15,602 bases of DNA from an uncultured Bacilli bacterium (lineage in GTDB: Bacteria; Bacillota_I; Bacilli_A; RF39; UBA660): assembly GCA_947522695.1 (NCBI GenBank), contig CANNTX010000030.1, positions 1 through 15,602 of the forward strand, given 5' to 3'. Below, in pieces: positions 1 through 7,702 of the stretch. Made by a program: the position numbers and the translations under genes. The notes beneath the pieces were generated by a model. It searched no databases. It saw nothing but the letters and a program-made list of their open reading frames with translations, and had not been told where the DNA came from. Within the stretch, counting starts at the first letter, position 1; each line of letters begins with the position of its first letter.

Positions 1-180
1 GATACTTTTTTAAAAATGACTAGAAAAGATATTTTAAGTAATTCTGGAACAATATCTCATAAAAAGGCTTTAGAAAAGGCTCATAAAGAATATGATAAAT
101 ATATGCAAAATCATTTAACAATAGCTGAAAGAGATTATTTAGATATGTTAAATAAGGAATTATCTGAAATAGAAAAATAA
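1..180 (+). CDS. RhuM-family protein, C-terminal fragment (5' end outside the window)
   Basis: An open frame enters from the left edge and ends at TAA 178-180, giving 59 residues. The fragment contains an ISHKKALEKAHKEYDKY stretch followed by a charged helix ending ELSEIEK. This resembles the C-terminal tail of RhuM (virulence RhuM) family proteins, where a 'G-ISHxxALEKAxxEYxKY' helix precedes a short acidic end. RhuM proteins are found in islands and prophages and have no settled biochemical role. The Fic gene starts 14 bases after the stop with its own AGGAGG site, so the two probably share a transcript. The assignment rests on recalled family similarity of a short tail and is moderately secure. 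Confidence 0.55.
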   Translation, partial: DTFLKMTRKDILSNSGTISHKKALEKAHKEYDKYMQNHLTIAERDYLDMLNKELSEIEK

Positions 181-194
181 TAGGAGGTTTAACT

Positions 195-1034
195 ATGTCT
201 GAAAAGGAATTAGATTCAAGTGTTAATAATTATATTGTAAAGAATTGCTCTCTAAGTTATGTAAAACAATTGCAATGGGATGTAGCTATTGGTCTTCAAG
301 AAGTAGATAGTTTAAAACCTTCAAAGTATTTAAAGAAATTATCAGAAGAAAATGTAAATGGTGAAAAAACTATTTATGAGGTTGAACACGAATTAAAAGA
401 ATATTATATTGAAAAAGAAAAAATAAATGCTATAAATCATAATGAATTAGAATGTGATTTAGTATCAACAAGAATAGTGCAATTGTTAGAAGATGATAAG
501 TTTGAATTATCAGTGGATTTTCTAAAATATATTCATAAATATTTGTTTAAAGATATATATGATTTTGCTGGACAATTTAGAAAAATAGATTTTTCGAAAC
601 ACGAATTAATACTTAATAATGATTCAGCTTTGTATGGTGATTGTAAAACTTTAAAAGAATCACTAGAATATGATATATCTTTAGAAAAAGTTAAGAATTA
701 TAAAGAGATGAATATTGTGGAAGTTATTAATAATATCACAGACTTTTCCTCAAGAATATGGCAAACTCATCCATTTAGAGAAGGAAATACTAGAACAACA
801 GCTATATTTATAATAAAATATTTGATTAGTTTAGGATATCAAGTTGATAATACTTTATTCAAAGATAAATCAGTTTATTTTAGAAATGCATTAGTAAGAA
901 GTAATTATTTTAATAATGAAAAAAATGTTAGGGAAGATAATAGTTTTTTAATTAAGTTTTATGAAAATCTATTATTAGGTAAAAATAATAATTTACAATC
1001 AAAAGATTTAATAGTGAAAGAGCTGTTTACATAA
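195..1034 (+). CDS. Fic-domain protein (probable AMP-transferase toxin) with a VbhA-like N-terminal segment
   Basis: The protein has 279 residues. The Fic core covers roughly 85-260, with the family signature HPFREGNTRT at 192-201. His192 is the predicted general base, and Glu196, Gly197, Asn198 and Arg200 form the phosphate/Mg-binding part. The second Gly of HxFx(D/E)GNGR is Thr199, as in many cell-filamentation Fic proteins, so activity is plausible. A helix near 107-130 (FLKYIHKYLFKDIYDFAGQFR) is typical of the family. Fic enzymes usually transfer AMP to a hydroxyl on a target such as gyrase or a GTPase. Residues about 20-71, with a KPSKYLKKLSEENVNG stretch and a following helix, look like a VbhA-type antitoxin helix pair fused upstream. 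No clean (S/T)xxxE(G/N) inhibitory motif is present there; the nearest is I32-GLQ-E36. The ATG has AGGAGG at 182-187. Confidence 0.85.
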   Translation: MSEKELDSSVNNYIVKNCSLSYVKQLQWDVAIGLQEVDSLKPSKYLKKLSEENVNGEKTIYEVEHELKEYYIEKEKINAINHNELECDLVSTRIVQLLEDDKFELSVDFLKYIHKYLFKDIYDFAGQFRKIDFSKHELILNNDSALYGDCKTLKESLEYDISLEKVKNYKEMNIVEVINNITDFSSRIWQTHPFREGNTRTTAIFIIKYLISLGYQVDNTLFKDKSVYFRNALVRSNYFNNEKNVREDNSFLIKFYENLLLGKNNNLQSKDLIVKELFT

Positions 1035-1039
1035 TAAAA

Positions 1040-1071
1040 AAGGACTGGTAAGAAATTTCTTATCAGTCCTT
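1040..1071. terminator. Bidirectional intrinsic terminator between Fic and the ABC permease
   Basis: A 16-bp self-complementary hairpin (left arm 1040-1055, right arm 1056-1071, one G-U pair) lies between the convergent stops at 1034 and 1077. On the minus strand it is followed by a T run (complement of 1036-1041), a strong layout for ending the ABC operon. On the plus strand it is followed by TATATTTT, weaker but adequate for Fic. Confidence 0.85.
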
Positions 1072-1076
1072 ATATT

Positions 1077-1853
1077 TTAGGCTCTTTTTTCAATGATACT
1101 GATTATTTCATAGATAATAAATGACATTATCATTATTAAAATTATACCAGACATTACTAGGTTTAAATTAAATACTTGTGTTCCGTAAAGAATTAAATAA
1201 CCAATTCCAGCTTTACTTACAAGAAATTCTCCCATGATTACACCTATTAGACTCATGGATATATTTAATTTAATACCTGATATTATTGTTTCTTTATTAG
1301 CTGGTAATATTAAATATAATAAAGTTTGTAATTTATTTGCTTTAAATGTTTTAAACATTTTTATTTTATATTCATCTGTATTTATTAAACCGTTATAAAT
1401 AGTTATTAAAGTTACAATAGTGTTGATAAGTAAACTCATCACGATAATTGATTTGTTATTTGCTCCTAACCATATAATTAATAGAGGACCTAATGATACT
1501 TTTGGTAAACTATTTAATAAATTTAAGTAGGGATCAAATATTTTTTTTAAAATATCAACATAATAAAATATAATTGCACCTATAAAACCAATAACAGTAC
1601 CTAATATAAAAGATATTAAAACTTCTTTTAAAGTTATATATAAGTGATAGAATAAATTATTATTTTTATATAAATCAATTATACATTTAACTATTTTACT
1701 TGGAGAAGAAAATATAAAACTATTTATTATTTCTTTATTACTTAGTAATTCCCACATTAATATAAATGAAACTAGTAACATAATTTGAATGATAGAAATA
1801 ATTATTTTCTTTCTTTTTATTTTTTTTAAATAATTTATTTGATTAATACTCAT
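1077..1853 (-). CDS. ABC transporter permease, SsuC/ThiX/TauC type
   Basis: The protein has 258 residues with about six hydrophobic segments (near 18-36, 75-98, 117-130, 134-154, 198-222 and 233-253), the pattern of the binding-protein-dependent permease family (BPD_transp_1). The conserved P117 context (LPKVSLGPLLIIWLG) and the cytoplasmic coupling loop around 165-190, ending LPANKETI, match the degenerate EAA loop of nitrate/taurine/sulfonate-type permeases. It would form the membrane channel with the ATPase and binding protein encoded just upstream. It is last in the operon. Its ATG shares ATGA with the ATPase stop, which implies translational coupling, and GGGGTGA lies about 8 bases upstream. 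The substrate cannot be read from the sequence. Confidence 0.88.
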   Translation of the reverse strand: MSINQINYLKKIKRKKIIISIIQIMLLVSFILMWELLSNKEIINSFIFSSPSKIVKCIIDLYKNNNLFYHLYITLKEVLISFILGTVIGFIGAIIFYYVDILKKIFDPYLNLLNSLPKVSLGPLLIIWLGANNKSIIVMSLLINTIVTLITIYNGLINTDEYKIKMFKTFKANKLQTLLYLILPANKETIISGIKLNISMSLIGVIMGEFLVSKAGIGYLILYGTQVFNLNLVMSGIILIMIMSFIIYEIISIIEKRA

Positions 1854-2587
1854 TTATCTAAATCACCCCATATTAAATCATAATATGTATAGAAATTTTT
1901 ATCTTTTCTATTTAGGGATGGAATGAGATTTTTTTCTAAATTAATATTATAAATATTTTTAATTATGGCCGGTCTTTTAGATAGGACTATAATACGATTA
2001 CAAAATGAGACACATTCAGCAATATCGTGACTAATTAATATAACAGTAACATTCATTTCTTTTAAAATAGAATATATTTCATCTGTTATAGTTAATCTAG
2101 TTACATAATCTAAGGCTGATAATGGCTCGTCTAAAAGAATTAAATCTGGTTTAGTTGCCAGTGTCCTGATTAAAGCAACTCGTTGCTTCATGCCGCCAGA
2201 TAAATTATTTGGTTTTTGATTCATAAAAGATTCTAAACCAAATTTTTTTATTAATCCTTTTACATACTTGATGTTTTCTTCAGTTAAATTTTTTTCTAAT
2301 TTTAAACCTAAGCAGGCATTATCTAAAACACTTAACCAAGGAAGTAAAGCATCAGATTGAAGCATATAAGACATTTTAAGATTATCTTTAATAATAGTTC
2401 CATTATAATTTTTATCTAATTCATCAATTATATTTAGAAGAGTAGATTTACCACAGCCACTAGAACCTACTATTCCTATAAATTCTCCTTTATAAACATT
2501 AAAAGAAATATTCTCAATTGCATGTATTTCTCCGTTTAAAGTATTAAAAGTTTTAGAAATATTTTTAAGTTCTAATAATTTATTCAT
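1850..2587 (-). CDS. ABC transporter ATP-binding protein, SsuB/ThiZ/TauB type
   Basis: The protein has 245 residues and every expected ATPase motif: Walker A GSSGCGKST (41-49), Q-loop Gln77, signature LSGGMKQRVA (129-138), Walker B LILLDEP (149-155), D-loop SALD and switch His187. The Q-loop context MLQSDALLPWLSVLDN is typical of the nitrate/taurine/sulfonate importer ATPases. It powers import through the permease, which it overlaps by 4 bases. Its own ATG overlaps the end of the binding-protein gene by 8 bases. The stop is TGA, which supports standard code usage in this organism. Confidence 0.93.
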   Translation of the reverse strand: MNKLLELKNISKTFNTLNGEIHAIENISFNVYKGEFIGIVGSSGCGKSTLLNIIDELDKNYNGTIIKDNLKMSYMLQSDALLPWLSVLDNACLGLKLEKNLTEENIKYVKGLIKKFGLESFMNQKPNNLSGGMKQRVALIRTLATKPDLILLDEPLSALDYVTRLTITDEIYSILKEMNVTVILISHDIAECVSFCNRIIVLSKRPAIIKNIYNINLEKNLIPSLNRKDKNFYTYYDLIWGDLDK

Positions 2588-3551
2588 TTATAATTAAATC
2601 TTTATAGGGAACATATTCTTTTAATAGTTTAGAATCAATCATTATATCTTCTAAATTTTTAAACATTTCTTCACTTATAAATGTATTATCTAACCATGAA
2701 TCAGCATTTTTATATCTTTCTATTATAGTTGTTAAATCTTCTATAGATGTATCTGGAAATAAATCAATAATTATTTTAGCTATATCTTTAGAATCATTAT
2801 TTTTAGTAAATTTTAGACCTTTATTAATAGCATCTTTAAAATTATTTATTAATTCTTTGTTGTTTTCAATATAGCTTGTTCTAGCATTAAAGGCAGTATA
2901 TGGTACCTCACCAGCATACATACCAACTGATGCAACAACGTATCCTTTATTCATTTTTTCTATTTTAGTAGCGTTAGGTTCAAATAAGTTAACAAATTCA
3001 CCTGTTCCGGATAAAAATGCACTTGTTAGGTTTGCAAAATCAATGGTATCGTTTGTTTTAACTCCTTTAATATTACCATTTTTTAAAGCATTATAGAAAT
3101 TAATAATAGGCATTCCGCCAGGACGACCACCTAACACTTCTTTTCCAATTAAATCTTCTAATTTAAAATTATCTATTTTTGTTCTTGATACAATAAATTG
3201 ACCATCTCTTTTAGTTAAACCAGCAAATGTTTTTATATAATCTTTTTCACCTTCATTATAAACATAAATTGTTGCTTCGGGTCCACATAAACCGATATCA
3301 ACATCTTTTGATAAGACCGCTGCTATAACATTATTAGCACCACTTGTTAATATTAAATCAATATCAATATTATTATCTTTAAAATAGTTATTTTTTATTG
3401 CAACATAGAATGGGGTATAGAACGCTGAATGAGTAACCTCAGCAACTTTAATAGTAGTTAAATTAGTATTCTTATTATTTGTTTTAATAAACATAAATAT
3501 TGATCCTATTACAATAATTAAACTAATTATTATATAATATATTTTTTTCAC
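2580..3551 (-). CDS. ABC transporter substrate-binding protein, SsuA/ThiY (NMT1-like) family, membrane-anchored
   Basis: The protein has 323 residues: an N-terminal hydrophobic anchor at about 5-23, then an NMT1/THI5-like periplasmic-binding fold. Family marks include the opening strand IKVAEVTHSAFYTPFYVAI, NNYFKDNNIDIDL, the SGANNVIAAVLSKDVDIGLCGPEA segment and the GGRPGGMP loop. Members bind thiamine precursors, aliphatic sulfonates, taurine or related small molecules, and the ligand here cannot be chosen. The start is GTG (3549-3551) with AGGAGGA at 3558-3564. There is no Cys in the leader, so no lipobox: the protein seems held by an uncleaved anchor or secreted rather than lipidated, which is unusual for a Gram-positive binding protein. 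It is first in a three-gene operon. The 106-bp upstream gap shows no riboswitch. Confidence 0.88.
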   Translation of the reverse strand: MKKIYYIIISLIIVIGSIFMFIKTNNKNTNLTTIKVAEVTHSAFYTPFYVAIKNNYFKDNNIDIDLILTSGANNVIAAVLSKDVDIGLCGPEATIYVYNEGEKDYIKTFAGLTKRDGQFIVSRTKIDNFKLEDLIGKEVLGGRPGGMPIINFYNALKNGNIKGVKTNDTIDFANLTSAFLSGTGEFVNLFEPNATKIEKMNKGYVVASVGMYAGEVPYTAFNARTSYIENNKELINNFKDAINKGLKFTKNNDSKDIAKIIIDLFPDTSIEDLTTIIERYKNADSWLDNTFISEEMFKNLEDIMIDSKLLKEYVPYKDLIINE

Positions 3552-3600
3552 TTTTATTCCTCCTAAGGTATTTTATGTTTAAAAAAATATAGAGTGATTA

Positions 3601-3630
3601 TTTACTTTTATAGCGAAATAATGATATAGT
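3601..3630 (+). promoter_or_regulatory. Candidate promoter for the surface-protein pair
   Basis: TTTACT (3601-3606, 4 of 6 matches to the -35 consensus) is followed after 18 bases by TATAGT (3625-3630, 5 of 6), with a TGA just before the -10 (extended -10). Transcription would begin near 3637, ahead of the AAGGTAGG ribosome site at 3640-3647. AT-rich DNA yields many such matches. Confidence 0.4.
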
Positions 3631-3657
3631 TATGATAGTAAGGTAGGTTAGATATAT

Positions 3658-4470
3658 ATGAATAAGAAAGTTTTAAAATACGTATTAATTGTTAGTGGTA
3701 TAGTTTTATTACTAGGATTAGGTATATGGGGATATAAATATATTAAAAATAGAAATGATGATAAGAAAACTAATGAGAATGAGAATCAGTTAAAAGAAGT
3801 AGAAAGTTTGACTAGTTATGGAAAAGATACTGCTGGGACATATACTTTAAATTATTATTATAATGGGCCAATTGATGTTACTGCTATTAATAACAAAGAT
3901 AAATGTGTAAAAAGTACGCATTCATCATGCCATAGATATAATAGTTATCTAACTATATATGTAAATGATTCGATAAAATTAAAATCTAGTTGGCTGTTTT
4001 ATTCTTATGAAGGATATAGTGATAGTATTGGCATTGTTGTAAGTTATATGCCAAGTAGTTTTAATAGTTACTATATGACTAAATCCGTCCTTGGTTCAAA
4101 GTTTTTAGTGGTATCTTTAACTAATTATACTTATAATTACTTTAATTCTAATGAATATAAAGGTTATCCATATGCAAAGGTGTTTGATGCTACAACTGGG
4201 GATATGATATTTGCTGTACCTACAAATAGTAATGAAAAAATAACGATTTCTGGTACTTTTGATGGAATATCAAGTGGTGCTTTTACTAATAATATGTGTC
4301 TTAATAGGACTTCGAGTTCATCAGCTATTTATTATTTAAAATCTAATTATACTTTAACTGATGGAAATAATGTTGAAGTTCATAAGGTTCAATTTGATGA
4401 TAGTTATACTAATAAATATAATGATACTATTATTGCTTATACAACTGGAACAATAACAGCAAATAGTTAA
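3658..4470 (+). CDS. Membrane-anchored extracellular protein of unknown function
   Basis: I do not recognise this family. The 270-residue product has a short basic start, one hydrophobic segment at about 7-25 and a charged hydrophilic linker (30-48). The rest is rich in Ser, Thr, Tyr and Asn, like extracellular beta-rich domains. There are three Cys (83, 91, 214); C83 and C91 sit in a KCVKSTHSSC pair that could form a small disulfide loop. No sorting signal or catalytic motif is visible. AAGGTAGG lies 10 bases before the ATG. The pilin-like adhesin begins 34 bases after its stop with no terminator between, so the two are probably co-transcribed. A role as partner or assembly factor of that protein is a guess from position only. 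Confidence 0.7.
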   Translation: MNKKVLKYVLIVSGIVLLLGLGIWGYKYIKNRNDDKKTNENENQLKEVESLTSYGKDTAGTYTLNYYYNGPIDVTAINNKDKCVKSTHSSCHRYNSYLTIYVNDSIKLKSSWLFYSYEGYSDSIGIVVSYMPSSFNSYYMTKSVLGSKFLVVSLTNYTYNYFNSNEYKGYPYAKVFDATTGDMIFAVPTNSNEKITISGTFDGISSGAFTNNMCLNRTSSSSAIYYLKSNYTLTDGNNVEVHKVQFDDSYTNKYNDTIIAYTTGTITANS

Positions 4471-4504
4471 TAAAAATTATGTAAGAAATAAAGAAGGTGA
4501 ATTT

Positions 4505-7500
4505 GTGAAAAATAATAAAGGTTTTACTTTTGTTGAATTATTAGTGGTAATTGCTTTATTAGGCGTAGTTTTAATATTAACTATTTCACAAGTTCAACGA
4601 GTTAATAATAATTCTAAAATTAAATTATGTAAGAATAAGTTGAGTTTAATAGAGGAAAGTTTAAATTTATATTTAGATAATAATCGAGATTTGTTTTCAA
4701 AAAGTGGTTTATGTGAAGAAGAACCTGTAAGTAATATTTGTTATACAAGTGTTTTAAAAATAGCAGACCATGGTATTATTGATTATGATAAAAATAAAAA
4801 TATCATTAACCCAGTTAATAATAAAATATTAAATGATTATAAAGTTAAAATTATTTATGATTCAAGCAATGATAAGTTTAGTTCAGAGATTCAAAAAGAA
4901 AATGAAACTGTTAGCGATAAAAATTATGATACAATTTGTGGAAAAAGTACTGGAATTAAAGAAGAAGATAATGATAAATCTATTTTTGAAAAAAAATTAT
5001 ATGATTTTAATATAATTAAAATTGAAGAAGATGGTAGTGAAGCAGTTTTAAATTTTGATGGTGCTGAAAAAGCACTTAACGAAATAGGTAATTATTGTAA
5101 AGATTTAAATTTTGATGGAAAAGATGAATATAGTTATGTAAATTATGAAATTGAAAATGATACTACTGTTAATTGTAGATATAAAAAAGGAATTAGATAT
5201 AGCTTATCTATAATAAAAGGTAATGGTATTGTCATTGATAATATTGATAACTATACTAATAAAAAATATAAACTAAATGAAAGTGTAACTATTAAGTTTA
5301 GAATTGAAGGAAATTATTTATATGATTCTATTTCGTGTAATGTTTCTGATAGCTGTGAATATAATCCTAATGATAGTACAATAAAAGTTAAATTTAAAAG
5401 CGAAGAAGATATTGTGTTAACAATAAACTCTAAAGATATGCTAAATGTTAAGATGTTTTATGAAAATCCTGATACAGATTTTTATGATTATGATTCATTA
5501 GGTGATAAATTAGTGGTAACTGATGTGGAAGCTGAAAATTATTGTAAATCTAATGTTAGAAATAATTATGAATATTCTATGTATGATAGTAGTGATAATA
5601 GTTGTTATTATAAACTTAAAAGAACAAATCTGTCATTTGATTTAAGTGATATTAATATAGTTAGTGTCTTAGTTGATCCTGGATCTAAAACTATGAGTGG
5701 TACGACATCTACAATTAATGATTATTATAAGTATGGACAAAAGATAACTTTAAAAGTTAATTATAAAAATGGTTATGAATATGATTCGATAGTTTGTACA
5801 AATGGAGAGTGTACTTTAAATGATGATGGAACTATTACTCTTGTTTCTTATGCAGATAGTGTATCAATTACTCCAAGATCTAAAAAAACACCTCCTAAAT
5901 ATATGGTTTATCATCATTATCAAGATGCTGATGATGTTAATGGTTATAGTAGTATATTAAAGAACAATTCTGTTGCAGTTGATGATACGATTTCTGATAG
6001 TACTTTATTATCTAGGCTTTGTAATATGGTTGAAAATTACAATTATATTAGTTCAATAAGTTATTATGATAAAAGTAATCATGAAGTTAATTGTTATTAT
6101 GATAGAAAGCTATTTAATGTAACATTTAAAAAGGGAGATAAATATGTTAGTGGATTTAATTTAGCTCCATCGTCTAATAGTGCAGTTACTAATGCAAATA
6201 TAACAGATTCAAGTGTTAATAAAACTTATAGATTTGGTCAAGAAATATTGACAAGTATTTCAGGGTATAGTAGTGACTATGAATATAAATCTATTATATG
6301 TAGTGATAACACAAAATGTAATATTAGTAAAAATGGAATAGGAAAAGTCGTTGTTCCTGCAAATGACAATTTAACTGTAACATATAATTCTCAAGATGTT
6401 GTTCAGACATTTAATATATATTATCATTATCAAGATGCAAATGATGGAAATGGATATTCTGTACTTAAAAATTATACAACTAATATTAGTTTACCGGCAA
6501 ATTATGATAGCAGTGATCCTGATTCAACTAATAGAGATCTAATAAATTCTAAAAAAATATGTGAAAGTGAAAGTGTAGCATCTCACTATACATATAACAA
6601 TAATTTAAGTTATTTAGATAGAAGCAAGAAAGAAATTAATTGTTATTTTGATAGAGAATTAGTATCAGTAACATTTGATAAAAGTGATTCGTATGTAACA
6701 GGAGTTACGGTAGCACCAACAGATAATAACAGTGTTGGAAGTACAAGTATAACATCAACGACTACATATAAATATAGGTATGGTCAAGAAGTATTTATGA
6801 AGATAAATGGTTATGTAAATGACTATATGTATAAAGGAGTGAGTTGTAGTAATGGTAATTTATGTACTATTGGAAATGACGGAACTACGAAAGTTGTTGC
6901 TAATGAAAATATGACTGTTAAACCGATTTCTAAACCTATAGAAATACCATACTTGGTTTATAATCATTATCAAGATGCAAATGATGGAAATGGTTATACT
7001 GCAGAATATATTGAAACTGTTGGAATTGTATTATCGCTTGGTGATGATACTAACTATGATAATGTATGTAGTAAAAAATCAATAGATCATTTCACATATA
7101 ATAAATATATAAGTTATTTAGATAGAAGCAAGAAAGAAATTAATTGTTATTTTGATAGAGAATTAGTATCAGTAACATTTGATAAAAGTGATTCGTATGT
7201 AACAGGAGTTACGGTAGCACCAACAGATAATAACAGTGTTGGAAGTACAAGTATAACATCAACGACTACATATAAATATAGGTATGGTCAAGAAGTATTT
7301 ATGAAGATAAATGGATATGTTAATGATTATATGTATAAAGAAGTAAGTTGTAGTAATAGTAATCAATGTACAATTGGAAATGATGGAACAACAAAAGTTA
7401 AACCGACTGGTACATTAACTGTGAAACCAATTTCAAAACCTATTGAACTAGCTTATAAATTGTATAATCATTATCAAGATTCTAATAATATAAATGGATA

Positions 7501-7669
7501 TACTATTTTAGAACTTAAAGATATAAATGTGGTTTTATCAATAGGTGATTCAGCAAATGTAACTAATTTCTGTGGCCAAGAAGGTAAAACTGGTTATGAT
7601 TTCTTTAATGCTGCAAGTTATTTGGATAGAAGTAAAAAAGAAATTAACTGTTACTTTAATATAAAATAA
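4505..7669 (+). CDS. Type IV pilin-like protein fused to a cysteine-bearing MucBP/InlB-like repeat array (putative adhesin)
   Basis: The 1054-residue product starts with a class III prepilin leader: basic MKNNKG, predicted cleavage after Gly6, then FTFVELLVVIALLGVV with Glu at mature position +5. Residues up to about 130 look like a minor-pilin domain (helix, then a short beta region). From about 164 to the end come repeats of about 160-170 residues. Each begins with a Y-x-VYxHYQDxxDxNGY motif and an INCYFDR strand, like MucBP-type domains. Each continues with a VTF..Y(R/K)YGQE..GY..Y.Y segment, like divergent InlB B-repeats. Each full unit has four Cys, suggesting two disulfides. There is no LPXTG. 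The array stops mid-unit (FNIK). The start is GTG with GAAGGTGA upstream. A prepilin peptidase and pilus ATPase would be needed from elsewhere. The pilin start is clear; adhesion is inferred. Confidence 0.8.
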   Translation: MKNNKGFTFVELLVVIALLGVVLILTISQVQRVNNNSKIKLCKNKLSLIEESLNLYLDNNRDLFSKSGLCEEEPVSNICYTSVLKIADHGIIDYDKNKNIINPVNNKILNDYKVKIIYDSSNDKFSSEIQKENETVSDKNYDTICGKSTGIKEEDNDKSIFEKKLYDFNIIKIEEDGSEAVLNFDGAEKALNEIGNYCKDLNFDGKDEYSYVNYEIENDTTVNCRYKKGIRYSLSIIKGNGIVIDNIDNYTNKKYKLNESVTIKFRIEGNYLYDSISCNVSDSCEYNPNDSTIKVKFKSEEDIVLTINSKDMLNVKMFYENPDTDFYDYDSLGDKLVVTDVEAENYCKSNVRNNYEYSMYDSSDNSCYYKLKRTNLSFDLSDINIVSVLVDPGSKTMSGTTSTINDYYKYGQKITLKVNYKNGYEYDSIVCTNGECTLNDDGTITLVSYADSVSITPRSKKTPPKYMVYHHYQDADDVNGYSSILKNNSVAVDDTISDSTLLSRLCNMVENYNYISSISYYDKSNHEVNCYYDRKLFNVTFKKGDKYVSGFNLAPSSNSAVTNANITDSSVNKTYRFGQEILTSISGYSSDYEYKSIICSDNTKCNISKNGIGKVVVPANDNLTVTYNSQDVVQTFNIYYHYQDANDGNGYSVLKNYTTNISLPANYDSSDPDSTNRDLINSKKICESESVASHYTYNNNLSYLDRSKKEINCYFDRELVSVTFDKSDSYVTGVTVAPTDNNSVGSTSITSTTTYKYRYGQEVFMKINGYVNDYMYKGVSCSNGNLCTIGNDGTTKVVANENMTVKPISKPIEIPYLVYNHYQDANDGNGYTAEYIETVGIVLSLGDDTNYDNVCSKKSIDHFTYNKYISYLDRSKKEINCYFDRELVSVTFDKSDSYVTGVTVAPTDNNSVGSTSITSTTTYKYRYGQEVFMKINGYVNDYMYKEVSCSNSNQCTIGNDGTTKVKPTGTLTVKPISKPIELAYKLYNHYQDSNNINGYTILELKDINVVLSIGDSANVTNFCGQEGKTGYDFFNAASYLDRSKKEINCYFNIK
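6606..6810 (+). repeat. 205-bp exact direct repeat, copy 1
   Basis: This stretch is identical base for base to 7110-7314 (offset 504 bases, 168 codons). It encodes the block from the end of the MucBP-like part through YRYGQEVFMKINGY (about residues 702-770). Identity stops abruptly on both sides, where the units differ at many silent positions. Confidence 0.93.
7110..7314 (+). repeat. 205-bp exact direct repeat, copy 2
   Basis: This is the partner of 6606-6810. Downstream, the two copies immediately diverge with many silent differences (for example GGTTATGTAAATGAC against GGATATGTTAATGAT), so the exact block looks like a recent duplication or gene conversion inside an older repeat. Confidence 0.93.
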
Positions 7670-7702
7670 GATGAATGTTAGTTAAAATTCATCTTATTTT
7701 TT
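7663..7702. terminator. Bidirectional terminator between the pilin-adhesin and the Crp/Fnr regulator
   Basis: A 14-bp perfect stem (7663-7676 with 7687-7700) encloses a 10-base loop and runs into a T tract at 7697-7702. The adhesin TAA (7667-7669) lies inside the left arm. On the minus strand the stem ends in TTTT, so it can also serve the regulator, whose stop begins at 7703. Confidence 0.82.

Larger units (their letters stand above)
4994..7669 (+). repeat. Tandem protein repeat array (about 5.5 units)
   Basis: Approximate unit starts are 4994 (degenerate), 5444 (degenerate), 5897, 6407, 6947 and 7451 (half unit, ends at the stop). Cysteines per unit, by residue: 198/224/278/284, 347/367/431/436, 506/530/599/605, 686/713/781/787, 855/881/949/955, and 1023/1049 in the last half. 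The CxnC pair after INCYF and the short C-x(4-5)-C pair are kept in every full unit even where the rest has diverged. Confidence 0.8.

Noticed and set aside
3552..3657. TPP or other riboswitch upstream of the ThiY-like binding protein
   Set aside because: The 106-bp gap shares space with a divergent gene, is nearly all A/T and lacks the conserved TPP-aptamer CUGAGA core. No good minus-strand promoter could be fixed either: TATATT at 3591-3586 has no -35.
4833..5015. 60-codon plus-strand frame inside the pilin-adhesin gene
   Set aside because: It is a shadow in another frame of a clearly coding gene, with a low-complexity Lys/Ile/Leu product and no ribosome site.
7650..7669. LPXTG or other sortase signal at the end of the pilin-adhesin
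   Set aside because: The protein ends INCYFNIK with no sorting motif, hydrophobic tail or basic end.
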